A stretch of 64,000 bases of DNA from Paenibacillus sp. P25 (GCA_024704175.1 CP085629.1:4650001-4714000); one strand, 5' to 3'. Shown: positions 1-8,616, counted from the stretch's first letter. Numbers and translations are program-made. The notes: generated from the sequence alone by a model not told the origin.

Positions 1-148
1 CTCCTTTTTTCTTATTGGTAATGGCTCGGCCGCCTAAGCGATTCTGTTTTTCAATGACCACCGTTTGTTTCCCGGCTATGGCGGCGTAAATTGCTGCGGT
101 TAAACCCGCAATCCCTCCACCAACTACGACCACATCAACCTTTTGCAT
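1..148 (-). CDS. FAD-dependent oxidoreductase, N-terminal part (runs off window)
   Basis: The start is an ATG on the minus strand preceded by AAGGGATGAT. The 49 visible residues form a Rossmann dinucleotide-binding fold: a hydrophobic strand, the GGGIAG glycine turn, a helix with AAIYAA, then an acidic second-strand end (VVIEK) and the GGRA signature typical of phytoene-desaturase or amine-oxidase-like flavoproteins. The rest lies outside the window, so substrate and exact family cannot be given. Known for the fold: FAD is bound through this turn. Inferred: cytoplasmic or membrane-associated oxidoreductase. Confidence 0.75.
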   Translation of the reverse strand, partial: MQKVDVVVVGGGIAGLTAAIYAAIAGKQTVVIEKQNRLGGRAITNKKKG

Positions 149-440
149 CGCTCATCATCCCTTCGCAATTTTACCCGTATGACGGGGAAGGGATGTGAAG
201 TGTGACAGATACGCATAAAAATTTTAGGTGAATCTCTTCGCTTCACCACTATTTATGATACGGTTCACTTTGCATTACCTTGAATATTCCTGCCCTTTGT
301 TGAACGAGGCGGCAGTTTATCCACGGCAATCTCGAACGCTCCCGCGCCTTCGCTTGGGCTACATCCTCCTCATTATATCCTTAAAAAGGAGCCCTATCTT
401 ATTCAAAGCACTTTCCCGGCCTATCGCATCTTGGACTCGG
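149..440. other. Intergenic stretch, no gene seen
   Basis: This stretch separates the start of the flavoprotein from the end of the SDR gene, both on the minus strand. I find the ribosome site of the flavoprotein near 155-165, but no convincing promoter, terminator or small gene. Open frames here lack ribosome sites and family features. Confidence 0.5.
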
Positions 441-1215
441 CTATTTCTGGTTCAGCGGCTTATACGCGATCCGGTCGAACAGCCGGGGAAGAGCTGGTAC
501 AGCTTCACGCCCGCCGCCGCGGTCAGCGGCAGGTTGATCTCCGGCTTGCGCCGCTCGATCGCCTCCACCACCTTCAGCGCCACCCGTTCGGGCTTCAGCA
601 TAAACCATTTTACGTTCTTCACATAGTTGCCGCTCGGATCCGCCTTATCGAAGAACGGCGTATCGACCGGCCCTGGATTGACGGCCGTGACATAGACGCC
701 CGTGCCGGTCAATTCTTGACGCAGGCGACTCGTGAGTCCCAGCACTGCATGCTTGGTTGCCGAGTAGCCGCTGGACTTGGGTGATCCGATCTTCCCCGCC
801 ATCGACGCGATATTGACGATATGGCCGCTGCCCTGCTCCAGCATGTGAGGAAGCACCGCTTTTGTACAGCGGACCGTGCCCATGTAGTTGACTTCCATCA
901 TGCCTTCAAATTCGGCAAGCGATGCCGTCACGAACGGCTCGAACACCCCATAGCCCGCATTGTTGATCAGAATATCGATCCTTCCGTACCGCTCCCGCAC
1001 CTCCTGCATCGAGGTCTCCACCTGCCCGGACGAAGTCACATCGAGCACCTGCGTACCGTGCCGGCCCTTCACGGCGGCGGCCGCCTCCTTCAGCTTGCGT
1101 TCATTGCGGGCCATCAGCACAGGTACCGCCCCCGCTCGGCCAGGAGCCTGGCGGTCATCAGTCCGATTCCTCCGGACGCGCCCGTGATAACCGCGATTTT
1201 TCCTTGAAGCGACAT
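441..1215 (-). CDS. Short-chain dehydrogenase/reductase (SDR), two frameshifts
   Basis: A classical SDR oxidoreductase that uses NAD(P)H. From the ATG at 1215 (AAAGGGAGG, 7 nt spacing) the frame reads MSLQGKIAVITGASGGIG, the nucleotide-binding TGxxxGIG motif. It then shifts near 1135 and continues with the NNAGYG strand and the catalytic YSATK tyrosine/lysine motif. A second shift near 482 restores the ending LFDRIAYKPLNQK at a stop at 441. Each shift is mended by one extra G/C in a short run, so these look like sequence errors rather than decay. With them the length is about 257 residues, normal for the family. Substrate unknown; cytoplasmic. Confidence 0.85.
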
Positions 1216-1267
1216 GATGCTTCCTCCCTTTACCCTTCACTTCATTCCATTGTAGCCCAGCGGCCCG

Positions 1268-1326
1268 CAACAAAAAAGAGCTTCCGCTTCCGGAGGCATC
1301 CCGCCCCGATCCGCTTCAGCTCTAAC
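1268..1326 (-). terminator. Probable terminator after cheX
   Basis: On the minus strand AGAGCT and AGCTCT arms enclose a GC-rich loop and are followed by TTTTTTG. The stem is short, so this is moderate evidence for rho-independent termination of cheX. Confidence 0.5.
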
Positions 1327-1356
1327 TGTATGTAAATTCCACCGTTTTGCAGTCTT

Positions 1357-1815
1357 CTATGCAATAAGCACCTGAATGTCCAATTCCCCGATCCCGTCCA
1401 TAATCAGCGGTATCGTGAGCGCCTTCGACGCCGTGAATCCCGCCGCATTGGCCGAATGCAGCACCTTCGGCGGCGTAATGTCCACGCGGACGCCCTGGTT
1501 GAACAGCATCGTACTGGCATTGCCGCTGATCATGTTGCCCAGCTCGGATATGGCACTCTTGCTCATCTCATCCAGCTCCGTTATGGAGAAGCCGCCCATC
1601 ATGGCCGAAACGACCCTCAAGGCAACGTCTTCATGCAGGCCGAACACGATATCTCCCTGCATCTGACCGGTCATGCCGATTTGAATCCAGATATATTTCT
1701 CAACAAAGATCACTTCTTTGATGCCCAATTGACCGGTAGACGGTCGAACATTCGCAACCTGTTCGATGACGGTTCTGGCGGACTCCAGGAATGGATTGAT
1801 CAATTCTGCCTTCAT
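1357..1815 (-). CDS. cheX: CheX-family chemotaxis phosphatase
   Basis: CheX dephosphorylates CheY-P and so resets the flagellar motor signal. The start at 1815 (MKAELINPFLESA) follows AAAAGGAGA and gives 152 residues, the family's usual size. An upstream in-frame extension to 1881 exists but does not look like CheX. The conserved helix SAISELGNMISGNA carries the ExxN pair used for catalysis in the CheC/CheX/FliY group, and the earlier MMGG segment is also typical. It stands alone, with no other chemotaxis genes nearby, as CheX often does in Bacilli. Confidence 0.88.
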   Translation of the reverse strand: MKAELINPFLESARTVIEQVANVRPSTGQLGIKEVIFVEKYIWIQIGMTGQMQGDIVFGLHEDVALRVVSAMMGGFSITELDEMSKSAISELGNMISGNASTMLFNQGVRVDITPPKVLHSANAAGFTASKALTIPLIMDGIGELDIQVLIA

Positions 1816-1945
1816 AAAATGACCGGTCTCCTTTTCGACATAGGCCCTGTATCTAGGACCATTTTCATTCATTATACCCAATAATGCCGAACAAGTATAG
1901 AACCTTTGTCACTTTTTAGGAGAAAAGTTTTCAATTGGAATGCTA

Positions 1946-2764
1946 CTAACGTCCCGGAAGACTGGGATTATACATCATAATGGCGTGGTTCTCGGCCACC
2001 GGCTCCTCCACGATACACTCTCCATCGAGGCTGAGGCGGCGCCGCCAGATTTCATTGTTGCGGATATAGCCGCCCCAAAGCTCCTGCGTAATCCAATGCC
2101 GCTTCTCGAACACTTCATACCTGTAGAGTGCCGGCAGGTCGGAGCGCCATTCGCCGATGAGCTCGTTATCCGTCAGCCTCAGACGCAGCTGGTACACGCT
2201 CTCCGTCTCATTCCTCAGCTGCAGATCGAGGTAGTTGTAAAAGCACGTCGCCCCGTCGCTGAACGGCTGGGTCCGGCCCGAATCCGGAAAGACGTCGTAG
2301 CCGTGCCGGTACCGCTCCGTCACCTGAAGCGGCGTATGCAGCGTCATCCAGTAGATCAGATTCGACAGCTGGCACAAGCCGCCGCCTACACCCGCAGTCA
2401 CCCGTCCGCGGTGAAGAATCATACCGTCCAGGTAACCTTTGCTCCGCGTCGGCTTGCCGATCAGCTTCCAGTAAGAAAAAGTTTCCCCGGGCCGCAGCAC
2501 CACCCCGTCGATCCGGGAGGCGGCCAGACGCAGATTGGTCACCTTGTTCACCTGCAGGTACATCTCCGTTTGCGCGAGCTCGCGGAAGAGCGGGGTCCGG
2601 TGCGTGAAAATGAGGTGCGGCGGCGGCTCTTCCTTGCGCTCAGCCGCATACCGGATACCGTCCGTCATCCACTGCAGCCGCCGGCGGAGCCGGAAATAAG
2701 CGATGCCGAGCACCGTGCGCAGGCGCGAGCGGTTGGCCGGCTTCGGCAAAAACGAGGGTCTCAG
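1946..2764 (-). CDS. VanW family protein
   Basis: Contains the VanW core: a GVVLRPGETFSYWK segment, then VGGGLCQLSNLIYW, the most conserved part of the family, and RYRHGYDVFPDSG. Function in the cell is not established; the family is known from some vancomycin-resistance clusters but is widespread in Gram-positives without resistance. The start is uncertain. No ATG fits; AGGAGG at 2774-2779 points to a CTG at 2764 or nearby, which may itself reflect a base error. It follows the VanY-like gene by about 24 bp on the same strand, so the two may be co-transcribed. Confidence 0.82.
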   Translation of the reverse strand: MRPSFLPKPANRSRLRTVLGIAYFRLRRRLQWMTDGIRYAAERKEEPPPHLIFTHRTPLFRELAQTEMYLQVNKVTNLRLAASRIDGVVLRPGETFSYWKLIGKPTRSKGYLDGMILHRGRVTAGVGGGLCQLSNLIYWMTLHTPLQVTERYRHGYDVFPDSGRTQPFSDGATCFYNYLDLQLRNETESVYQLRLRLTDNELIGEWRSDLPALYRYEVFEKRHWITQELWGGYIRNNEIWRRRLSLDGECIVEEPVAENHAIMMYNPSLPGR

Positions 2765-2787
2765 GCGCAGCCGCCTCCTTCCGCAGC

Positions 2788-3761
2788 TTAATGGGAAACA
2801 GGTACCGAGTTTTGCTCGTATTCGTCCAGGGTCAGCCCCTTGGCCGCAAGCTCCTTGGCCAGCTCGGTGCCTACGTAGCGGATATGCCAAGGCTCATATT
2901 GGTAGCCGGTGACGGATTCCTTGCCCTTGGGGTAACGGATGATGAAGCCGTATTCCGGTGCATGCTTGGCCAGCCACGCCGCTTCCTTCGTGCTGCCAAA
3001 GCAGTCCTCAGCGGCGCATTTGCCGTCCGAGCCCGCCACGTCGATCGCCAGGCCCGTTTGATGCTCGCTGTGCCCCGGCTCGGCGCTGTATTTCTTGGCG
3101 GCTTCCTCACCGTCTTTTTGACGTAGCTGTTAAATACGCTTTTCTGCGTGCTCTCGGATCGGAAGGCGGATACCCCGGCCAGCGGAACGCCGTCCTTCTT
3201 CGCTGCAGCGAACAGCTGTTCAAGCGCGCCCGCCGCTTCCTTGCGCATCATCCGCTTCTCGCTTTTCTCCTTGAAGGTAAAAGGTACGTTCGGCTCCACC
3301 AAATCCGCAGGCTTGTAGCCCGCCGGCGACCCGTACGTCTTATTCACGAGCACCGTGATATCGTTCGGCTTGGCCACAACCTGAGAAGCGCCGTCTTTAC
3401 CAGACGGGCTCTGCTTGCCCGCAGTAGAACCGCCGGCCCCCGTATCGGGCTTGGACGAGGCGGTCGGCGGGGTCGCCGTGCCCGGCTTGGCAACGGTACC
3501 GGTTCCTGCACCCTCCGTCGTCTTCGAGGCATCCCCCGAAGTCGCCCCTCCGGCCGCGGGAGCTGAAGAGCCGGCGCCGGTTGAAGACGCCGCCCCGCCG
3601 GAGCTCTGACCTCCGGTACCCGTACCGGTGGAGGACGTCGTTCCTCCGCTGTCCTGAGTCGCGGGCTTCGTCCCGGAAGCCGTATCCTGGCAGGCGGATA
3701 ATAGGGTAATGGCGCCGGCCAGCATCACGGCGGCAATGACAGAACTGCGTACTAATGACAT
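2788..3761 (-). CDS. VanY-type D-Ala-D-Ala carboxypeptidase lipoprotein, one frameshift
   Basis: A cell-surface zinc peptidase that trims D-alanine from peptidoglycan stems. Residues 1-24 form a lipoprotein signal ending LLSAC. Roughly 100 residues of Gly/Ser/Thr/Ala/Pro-rich linker follow, then the catalytic domain. The frame shifts near 3114 (one G missing after KK). Beyond it come SEHQTGLAIDVAG, the SxHxxGxAxD zinc motif, and EPWHIRYVG with the third ligand. The ending NSVPVSH lies at 2788. No vanHAX or D-Ala-D-Lac ligase genes are present, so this is cell-wall maintenance rather than a glycopeptide-resistance cluster. Confidence 0.87.
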
Positions 3762-3804
3762 GTAAGGTTAAACTCCTTTGATCCTATGATATTTTTCTAT
3801 TGTA

Positions 3805-3841
3805 CAAAAAAGACGATGCAAACCGCAAAACAGTTGCATCG
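3805..3841 (-). terminator. Intrinsic terminator after the DUF1904-like gene
   Basis: Perfect arms CGATGCAA and TTGCATCG with a 12-nt loop, followed on the minus strand by TTTTTTG. It lies just downstream of the gene ending at 3849. Confidence 0.85.
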
Positions 3842-3848
3842 CCTTCGC

Positions 3849-4178
3849 CTATCCGCATGATTTTCCGTTAATATAATAGCTGTCCTCCCGGTAGGTCCGG
3901 AACGCCACCTCGACCTCCTGCACCCCCAGGCCGAGGATGCGGCGGGTAATGGCTTCCGCCATGCGGTCCCGGGTTTCGGTTCCCCGTTCAAACCACGCCA
4001 CCTCGACGAATGGATAGGACGGCACTTCTTTGCCCTCCCATACCGCCGTCGTATGCAGACAATCCAGTGTAAAATTATCCGTGCCGCAGGAGCAAATTTC
4101 AGCCAGTTCCCGAACCAATGGCCCGCTGAGGGCACACACGTCCTGCACCGGGATTCCTTTGAACGTTAATTGAGGCAT
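3849..4178 (-). CDS. DUF1904-like small protein
   Basis: A 109-residue protein starting MPQLTFKGIP. The chosen ATG at 4178 sits 9 nt after AAGGGG; the ATG nine bases earlier is too close to that site. The pattern of an N-terminal strand, a helix rich in hydrophobic residues and a C-terminal VEVAFRTYREDSYYINGK segment resembles the tautomerase-like DUF1904 family of Bacilli, whose role is unknown. It has its own terminator. I am fairly sure it is a real gene and less sure of the family. Confidence 0.65.
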   Translation of the reverse strand: MPQLTFKGIPVQDVCALSGPLVRELAEICSCGTDNFTLDCLHTTAVWEGKEVPSYPFVEVAWFERGTETRDRMAEAITRRILGLGVQEVEVAFRTYREDSYYINGKSCG

Positions 4179-4273
4179 GTCCATGTTCCCCTTCTTGAGT
4201 ATCATCACCGGCCGCAAGTGGAGACAGCTCCCGACATCCGCGAAGGATCAACCGTCTCCTTATTGCCGAAAAA

Positions 4274-4714
4274 TTATTCCCAGCCATAGCCCGCATAAAA
4301 AGTGCCGTTAAGCGCATTCTCCACCGCCTCGCGCACGTGGGGAATCGTATCCTCCGGAAGGTCATCCAGGGGAAACCAGGCCATTTCGGAGCATTTGTCC
4401 GGCTCCATGTTCGCGGGTTCTCCGTCCCATGCCTTCACCCGCAGGAAAAAATCGATCCATTCCCCCGAATCCGAGTTCCGGTGCATGACCCCTACCACGT
4501 CTAGCTGATCCGCACGGACCGTCACCCCCGCTTCCTCCAGCGCTTCGCGGACCGCGGCCTGCTTCACTTCCTCTTTGCCGTCCAGCTTCCCGGCCACCAG
4601 GCTGAGCTTGCCGTCCTCGTATCCCGTATTGGTACGCCTCAGCATGAGCAACCGGCCGTCCTGGATGAACAGCAGGTAGACGGCGCTGTGCAGCGCAAAC
4701 CATTTTTTACTCAT
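4274..4714 (-). CDS. NUDIX hydrolase
   Basis: A 146-residue NUDIX enzyme, which cleaves nucleoside diphosphates linked to another moiety using Mg2+ bound by the NUDIX box. The box is seen around residues 45-67: it begins GKLDGKEE and continues to REALEEAGV, matching GX5EX7REUXEEXGU. Start at 4714 (MSKKWFALHSAVYLLF) follows a GGGGGAG site; the in-frame upstream ATG has none. Substrate cannot be predicted. It ends about 100 bp before the next gene on the same strand. Confidence 0.9.
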   Translation of the reverse strand: MSKKWFALHSAVYLLFIQDGRLLMLRRTNTGYEDGKLSLVAGKLDGKEEVKQAAVREALEEAGVTVRADQLDVVGVMHRNSDSGEWIDFFLRVKAWDGEPANMEPDKCSEMAWFPLDDLPEDTIPHVREAVENALNGTFYAGYGWE

Positions 4715-4842
4715 CGTCTCTCCCCCTTCCTTGTCTATTTCTATTTCACTTCGGCGAGCCCGCACTTTGGCATAACATATTACGCCTTCCGGCCCGGAAA
4801 ATCAAGCTCCGCCTTGTCGAACCCCGGCGACCCGGGCAGAAG

Positions 4843-5637
4843 CTACATCCTCAGTCCCATTTGGTTCCCGGAGGTATACCGCTTCAGGCCGAGCCGGAAC
4901 ACCCCTGTTCCGAGCGCGAAGAGCAGCGCCGACATCCCCAGCGCCCCCGATAGAAACACGAAATCCGTCTCCCGCAGCAGGCCGATCGGCAGATAGCTGA
5001 TGAAGCCCGCCGGGATTACCGTGAACAGCACCAGCTTTCCCCAGCCGCTGAAAATTCCCGTAGGGTAAGTGGAAAAGGCCAGGATGGCGCTGAACATCTG
5101 CTGTCCGATCCCTTCGGCATTGCCGATGAAGAACGCAAGCGACTGCCCCAGGATCACGAAGAACATGAAGATCAGCATCGTAATCAGGAGCGCGAGCAGA
5201 AACTTGACTAGCCCGGTCCAGCTCAGATCGCCGAACAGGATATAGATCCCTATGGCAAACAGAAAGTCTCCGATCGCAGACAGCGACATGCGGCTGATCA
5301 GAATATGCAGCAGCACCGGCTTCGGCTGCGATAAGTACAGATCGATCTGACCTCCCGCGATTAAGGAGGCCAGCCGGTAGGCGTTGCCGAACAGGACGGC
5401 GGACAGGCCGAACCCTCCGGCGCTGACGGCCCAGAGCATCATCACGTCGTGCAGCTCCCAGCCGTTCACAATAGGGAAGCGGCGAAAATACAAGCTCCAG
5501 AATAAAATCCAAACGATATTGTTGACCACCATCATGCCCGCGGTCATCAGAAAGCTCATCCGAAATTCCATCGCCCCGGCCAGATTCAGCTTCCAGCACG
5601 TCCAGACGAAGCGGATCAGCGGTATGATTTTCTTCAT
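4843..5637 (-). CDS. ABC-2 type transporter permease (second subunit)
   Basis: A 264-residue, six-helix integral membrane protein of the ABC-2 family (COG3694-like). Hydrophobic segments alternate with short loops, and the conserved stretch LIAGGQIDLYLSQPKP lies after the second helix. It is the last gene of a three-gene exporter operon; it follows the other permease by 25 bp. Such trios (ATPase plus two half-permeases) export unknown hydrophobic or toxic compounds. Confidence 0.85.
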   Translation of the reverse strand: MKKIIPLIRFVWTCWKLNLAGAMEFRMSFLMTAGMMVVNNIVWILFWSLYFRRFPIVNGWELHDVMMLWAVSAGGFGLSAVLFGNAYRLASLIAGGQIDLYLSQPKPVLLHILISRMSLSAIGDFLFAIGIYILFGDLSWTGLVKFLLALLITMLIFMFFVILGQSLAFFIGNAEGIGQQMFSAILAFSTYPTGIFSGWGKLVLFTVIPAGFISYLPIGLLRETDFVFLSGALGMSALLFALGTGVFRLGLKRYTSGNQMGLRM

Positions 5638-5662
5638 TGTATGCTTCAGCCTCCCTGCCCGT

Positions 5663-6535
5663 TTATCCTCCGTTCAGATGCAGCTTGCGCACGCCCAGCC
5701 GGTAGATGAGCGCCGCCACAAGCGTAAGCGCCGCCGCCCAGCCCCACTGCACCGCCAGCATCGGCAGCAGCTGAACGTCCTCCCAGCGCACCGCCGCCCG
5801 CGAGGGAAAGTACAGCACCGCCTGGAACGGCGACCACCGGCAAACCTGCTGCAGCGCTTCCGGGAACAGCTCCAGCGGCATCAGCATGCCCCCTACCGTA
5901 AACAGCAGCTTATGATACACGAACTCCAGCCCGCGCGTCTCCTCCACCCAAAAGGCGCAGAGCGAAAGCGCCATGTTCAGCATGAAATTGACCGTGACCG
6001 AGCCCAAGCTTAAGACGGCGAAGGCCGCCCAGCCCGCACCCGTGAGCGGGAATCCGAAGGCCGCCCAGCCGAGCGCAAGCCCCACGGCCAGATTCACCGC
6101 CAGCCGCACATACACCTCGCTGAGATAAGCCATGTAGTGGTAGCCGATGTAGCTTAAGGGGCGGGTCAGCTTATAGCCGACATCGCCGCTCTTCACCTCC
6201 TCCTCAATGCGGAGTGATAAGCTGGGGAACGCCATCGTGAGCGCTTCGGCCAGCAGGATATACCAGATCATTTGCCGGAACGAGTAGCCGGCGATAAGGT
6301 CCGTGCCCTCCCCTTGGTACGTCGTCTGCCACAGCTGCATGAAGATATACATAATGATGATCAGAAAGACGGAGCGGATCAAAAAATCCGTCACATACGC
6401 CAAATGGTCGCGGATGCTGATCCGGCCTACGGCGTAATACTTCAGCGACTTGATAAGACCTGCAGCCGGCCGGCCCGCCTCTAATCCCGCCGGCCCGGCT
6501 GCGGATGCTCCGGCATGTTCTTCGCTGGTTCTCAT
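5663..6535 (-). CDS. ABC-2 type transporter permease (first subunit)
   Basis: Integral membrane protein of the COG4587-like group. After a polar N-terminus of about 25 residues come hydrophobic helices and the segment EEEVKSGDVGYKLTRPLSY, equivalent to the GQID...QP loop of the partner. The start overlaps the ATPase stop (ATGA, 6532-6535), which indicates translational coupling. The N-terminal 25 residues are Ala/Gly-rich and a downstream start near IKSLKYY is possible. Confidence 0.85.
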   Translation of the reverse strand: MRTSEEHAGASAAGPAGLEAGRPAAGLIKSLKYYAVGRISIRDHLAYVTDFLIRSVFLIIIMYIFMQLWQTTYQGEGTDLIAGYSFRQMIWYILLAEALTMAFPSLSLRIEEEVKSGDVGYKLTRPLSYIGYHYMAYLSEVYVRLAVNLAVGLALGWAAFGFPLTGAGWAAFAVLSLGSVTVNFMLNMALSLCAFWVEETRGLEFVYHKLLFTVGGMLMPLELFPEALQQVCRWSPFQAVLYFPSRAAVRWEDVQLLPMLAVQWGWAAALTLVAALIYRLGVRKLHLNGG

Positions 6536-7600
6536 CCCGCTTCCTCCTTCTTCGCCGGACCGGCTTCCGGTCCGCCCGCTTCCGCAGGAGGGTTCGCCCC
6601 GCCCGCCGCGGATACCGTTTCATGCCCGACCCTGGCATAAATGTAAGTGATGATCTGCTCCATCGGCGGATCCTCAATCGTAATGTCCGATACCCGGTAC
6701 CGGGCGACAAGATGCGCAAGCGCCTGTTCCATGGAGATCGCCGTCGTCTCGACGTTCAGCGTCATCTCCCGGTCATTCTGCTCCAGCACCTCCACGCCTT
6801 CCAGGCGGAACGGCTCGCCGGGCTCCAGGAGCTGCAGCCGGATCGTTTTGCCGGTGAGCAGCTCCCGTTTCATGGCATCCACCGTATCGTCGAAGATGAC
6901 CCGGCCGTGGTTGATCACCACGGACCGTCGGCACAGCCGCTCGATGTCGCCGGCATCGTGGGACGTAAGAAACACGGTCGTCCCCTCCTCCCGGTTCATC
7001 TCCAGAATCAGCTCGCGGATCTTGTGCTTAACAACCACATCGAGCCCGATCGTCGGCTCGTCGAGGAACAGGATTTGCGGGCGGTGCAGCATCGCGGCCG
7101 CCATCTCGCAGCGCATCCGCTCCCCCAGCGAGAGCTTCCGAACCGGTGTGCGGAGATAAGGCTCCAGCTCAAAACGGCGCACCAGATCGTCCCTGCGGCT
7201 GTAATAATCGCCGCGTTTCAGCTCATATATCCGGCTCATCAGCTCAAAGGAGTCGAGCGGCGGCAGATGGTACCAGAGCTGCGACTTCTGGCCGAACACC
7301 GTACCGATGCGGTAAGCGAGCCGGCTTCGTTCCTTCCAAGGACAGAACCCGAGCACTTCGGCGCGCCGCCGGTAGGATGAAGGATGCCGGTCAGCATCTT
7401 GATCGTCGTCGACTTCCCGGCCCCGTTCGGGCCCAGGAAAGCCAGCGTCTCCCCGGCTCCACCGTCAAATCGATGTCGTGCACGGCGAGCTTCTCCGTAT
7501 ACGACGGCCGCACCAGCGATCGCAGGCTGGGCAGCGGCCCCTCCTCCTTTTTCTTGACGGCAAAGCTCTTGCTCAGCCCTCTTACCCGGATTCCCTTCAT
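6532..7600 (-). CDS. ABC transporter ATP-binding protein, two frameshifts
   Basis: ATPase of the exporter trio (COG4586-like). Start at 7600 (MKGIRVRGLSKSF) lies 10 nt after GGGAGG. The frame shifts near 7455 (one G missing) just before the Walker A GPNGAGKST, and again near 7365 (one C missing). The rest holds the Q-loop FGQKSQLW, signature LSLGERMRCEMA, Walker B ILFLDEPTIGLD and the switch histidine in LTSHD. A C-terminal extension of about 70 residues follows. Its leader holds a promoter, riboswitch candidate and terminator, so expression is probably ligand-controlled. Confidence 0.88.
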
Positions 7601-7639
7601 CCTTTCTTCGCCTCCCTTTTTTCCGCTAAAGGAACAATT

Positions 7640-7774
7640 CCCCCAAAAGTGAAGCCAACCTCTGAAGCGTAGTCCGTTAGAGCAGCTTGCTGCTCGCACC
7701 AAACGCTTCAACTTAAAAACGGATCAACTTCATTGGATGGCTTCGATTAAAGCGTTTGGTATTACTTTTGGGGG
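7640..7774. repeat. Nested inverted repeat, MITE-like
   Basis: Outer arms CCCCCAAAAGT (7640-7650) and ACTTTTGGGGG (7764-7774) enclose inner arms ACCAAACGCTT (7698-7708) and AAGCGTTTGGT (7750-7760). A small perfect hairpin GAGCAG-CTTG-CTGCTC sits at 7680-7695. The element lies between the leader terminator and the ABC ATPase start. No coding frame and no clear target duplication are seen. Confidence 0.6.
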
Positions 7775-7820
7775 AGCCCCCGGTTACACACAGGAAAATG
7801 CTTCGCATAATTTCCTAAAC

Positions 7821-7855
7821 AACAAAAACCTCCGCCAGCCACCTTTAAAGGCGGA
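7821..7855 (-). terminator. Leader terminator downstream of the riboswitch candidate
   Basis: On the minus strand TCCGCC (7855-7850) pairs with GGCGGA (7836-7831), followed by GGTTTTTGTT. It ends transcription about 220 bp before the ABC ATPase start unless antitermination occurs, as expected of a riboswitch expression platform. An alternative pairing CCGCCTTT/AAAGGTGG overlaps it. Confidence 0.7.
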
Positions 7856-7972
7856 ACTTGGCCGAGGTCTTTTATCCCTACGGTGTAGCGCTGTCCGTAT
7901 CGTGCCGCGCCCGGCTTCGCTCGGTTCGCCCGGCCTTAAAGCGCCGTCGGATCCCTAGAAGCCCTCCCACTT
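7853..7972 (-). ncRNA. Candidate ykkC-family riboswitch (guanidine-I or variant)
   Basis: Read on the minus strand, the leader begins 8-15 nt after a strong promoter and shows, in order: TTCTAGGGATCCG; a GC-rich stem; AACCGAGCG; then TACACCG and AGGGATAAAAGACC. These match remembered hallmarks of the ykkC class (CTAGGGTTCCG, CCGAGAG, ACACGG, GGGATAAAAGCC). A terminator follows directly. The class senses guanidine (type 1) or ppGpp/PRPP and other nucleotides (type 2); which ligand applies here cannot be told by eye, and several conserved positions differ. The downstream genes form an exporter, which suits a toxic-ligand sensor. Confidence 0.5.
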
Positions 7973-7981
7973 AATTGTCTT

Positions 7982-8010
7982 ATATTACCATGCGATGTGA
8001 GGTCTGGCAA
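7982..8010 (-). promoter_or_regulatory. Sigma-A promoter of the ABC exporter leader
   Basis: TTGCCA (8010-8005), 17-bp spacer, TAATAT (7987-7982) on the minus strand. The predicted start near 7975 falls right at the beginning of the riboswitch candidate. Confidence 0.75.
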
Positions 8011-8129
8011 GAGCGAAAATGCGCTTGTACCTACCAAGATTTTTACTCCGCCCCTTGTAGGCAAAAACACAAGCCGCTTATCCGCATCCGCCGTATGATA
8101 TCTCAGATCAGGAGAGGAGCTGATAAAGA

Positions 8130-8374
8130 ATGGCACATCGTTCACACGGTCATTGTTGTCCTCCGGCGGACCCGATTGTGACGAATCCGCGCAGGGTCGT
8201 AAGAAACTTTTATCATCCGCATGACTGGTTCAGGTGATTCATCCGATTGAGGTGATTAACCGCCATCACTGTGTGCCCGTTTACGAGCATGCGTACACGT
8301 ACCACGAAAGGGACGAATTTGTAGGCCCAGTAGGCCCCGGCCCCTTAGCACCACCGTTCTTCCGCAGAAGTTGA
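8130..8374 (+). CDS. CotD-like spore coat protein, one frameshift
   Basis: Starts at 8130 behind AGGAGAGGAGC. The first frame reads MAHRSHGHCCPPADPIV and ends after 35 codons. Adding one G after HDW (near 8222) continues as VQVIHPIEVINRHHCVPVYEHAYTYHERDEFV and ends in a proline/glycine tail at 8374, giving about 81 residues. The His-rich, Cys-containing composition, the HP and RHH motifs and the YEHxYxYHE segment fit CotD-type inner coat proteins. Expression in the mother cell during sporulation is expected from the family; I could not firmly place a sigma-K promoter. Confidence 0.75.
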
Positions 8375-8377
8375 TTC

Positions 8378-8428
8378 TGCCGGAGGCCCTTAGGGATTTT
8401 CCAAAAGCGGGGTAATCCCTAACCGGCA
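8378..8428. repeat. Long hairpin downstream of cotD
   Basis: Outer arms TGCCGG/CCGGCA and inner arms TTAGGGATT/AATCCCTAA start 4 bp after the cotD stop. There is no U-tract on either side, so it may act as an mRNA 3' stabilising hairpin or a weak terminator for cotD. Confidence 0.55.
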
Positions 8429-8616
8429 AGCATGGGGAGGCCGAGCGAGAGTAACATTCCCTTTCGCTCGAGAGGAACGTGAAATATCAATTCCTCGATC
8501 GCCTCCCCGCGGAAGTAAACCTACACCGGCCCCTTCTGCACGCTTCTCCTCAACACCGCGCCGCGGACTGCGAAATAATCACGATGTCTTTTGGCGAATT
8601 ATACATAGCGGGTGGA

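Noticed and set aside
441..1215. True pseudogene interpretation of the SDR and many other split genes
   Set aside because: Each is mended by one base in a short G/C run, residues beyond the shift are fully conserved and families that are normally essential are equally affected.
1946..3761. Vancomycin-resistance cluster
   Set aside because: VanW and a VanY-like protein occur widely without resistance; no vanH, vanA/B ligase or vanX is present, and the VanR/S-like genes at 62-64 kb are 58 kb away.
7737..7958. Plus-strand small gene across the riboswitch region
   Set aside because: It runs antisense through the structured leader, has no ribosome site and no recognisable features.
8430..8475. 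Terminator with arms CGAGCGA/TCGCTCG
   Set aside because: Stem present but no T-tract on either strand, so termination is not supported.
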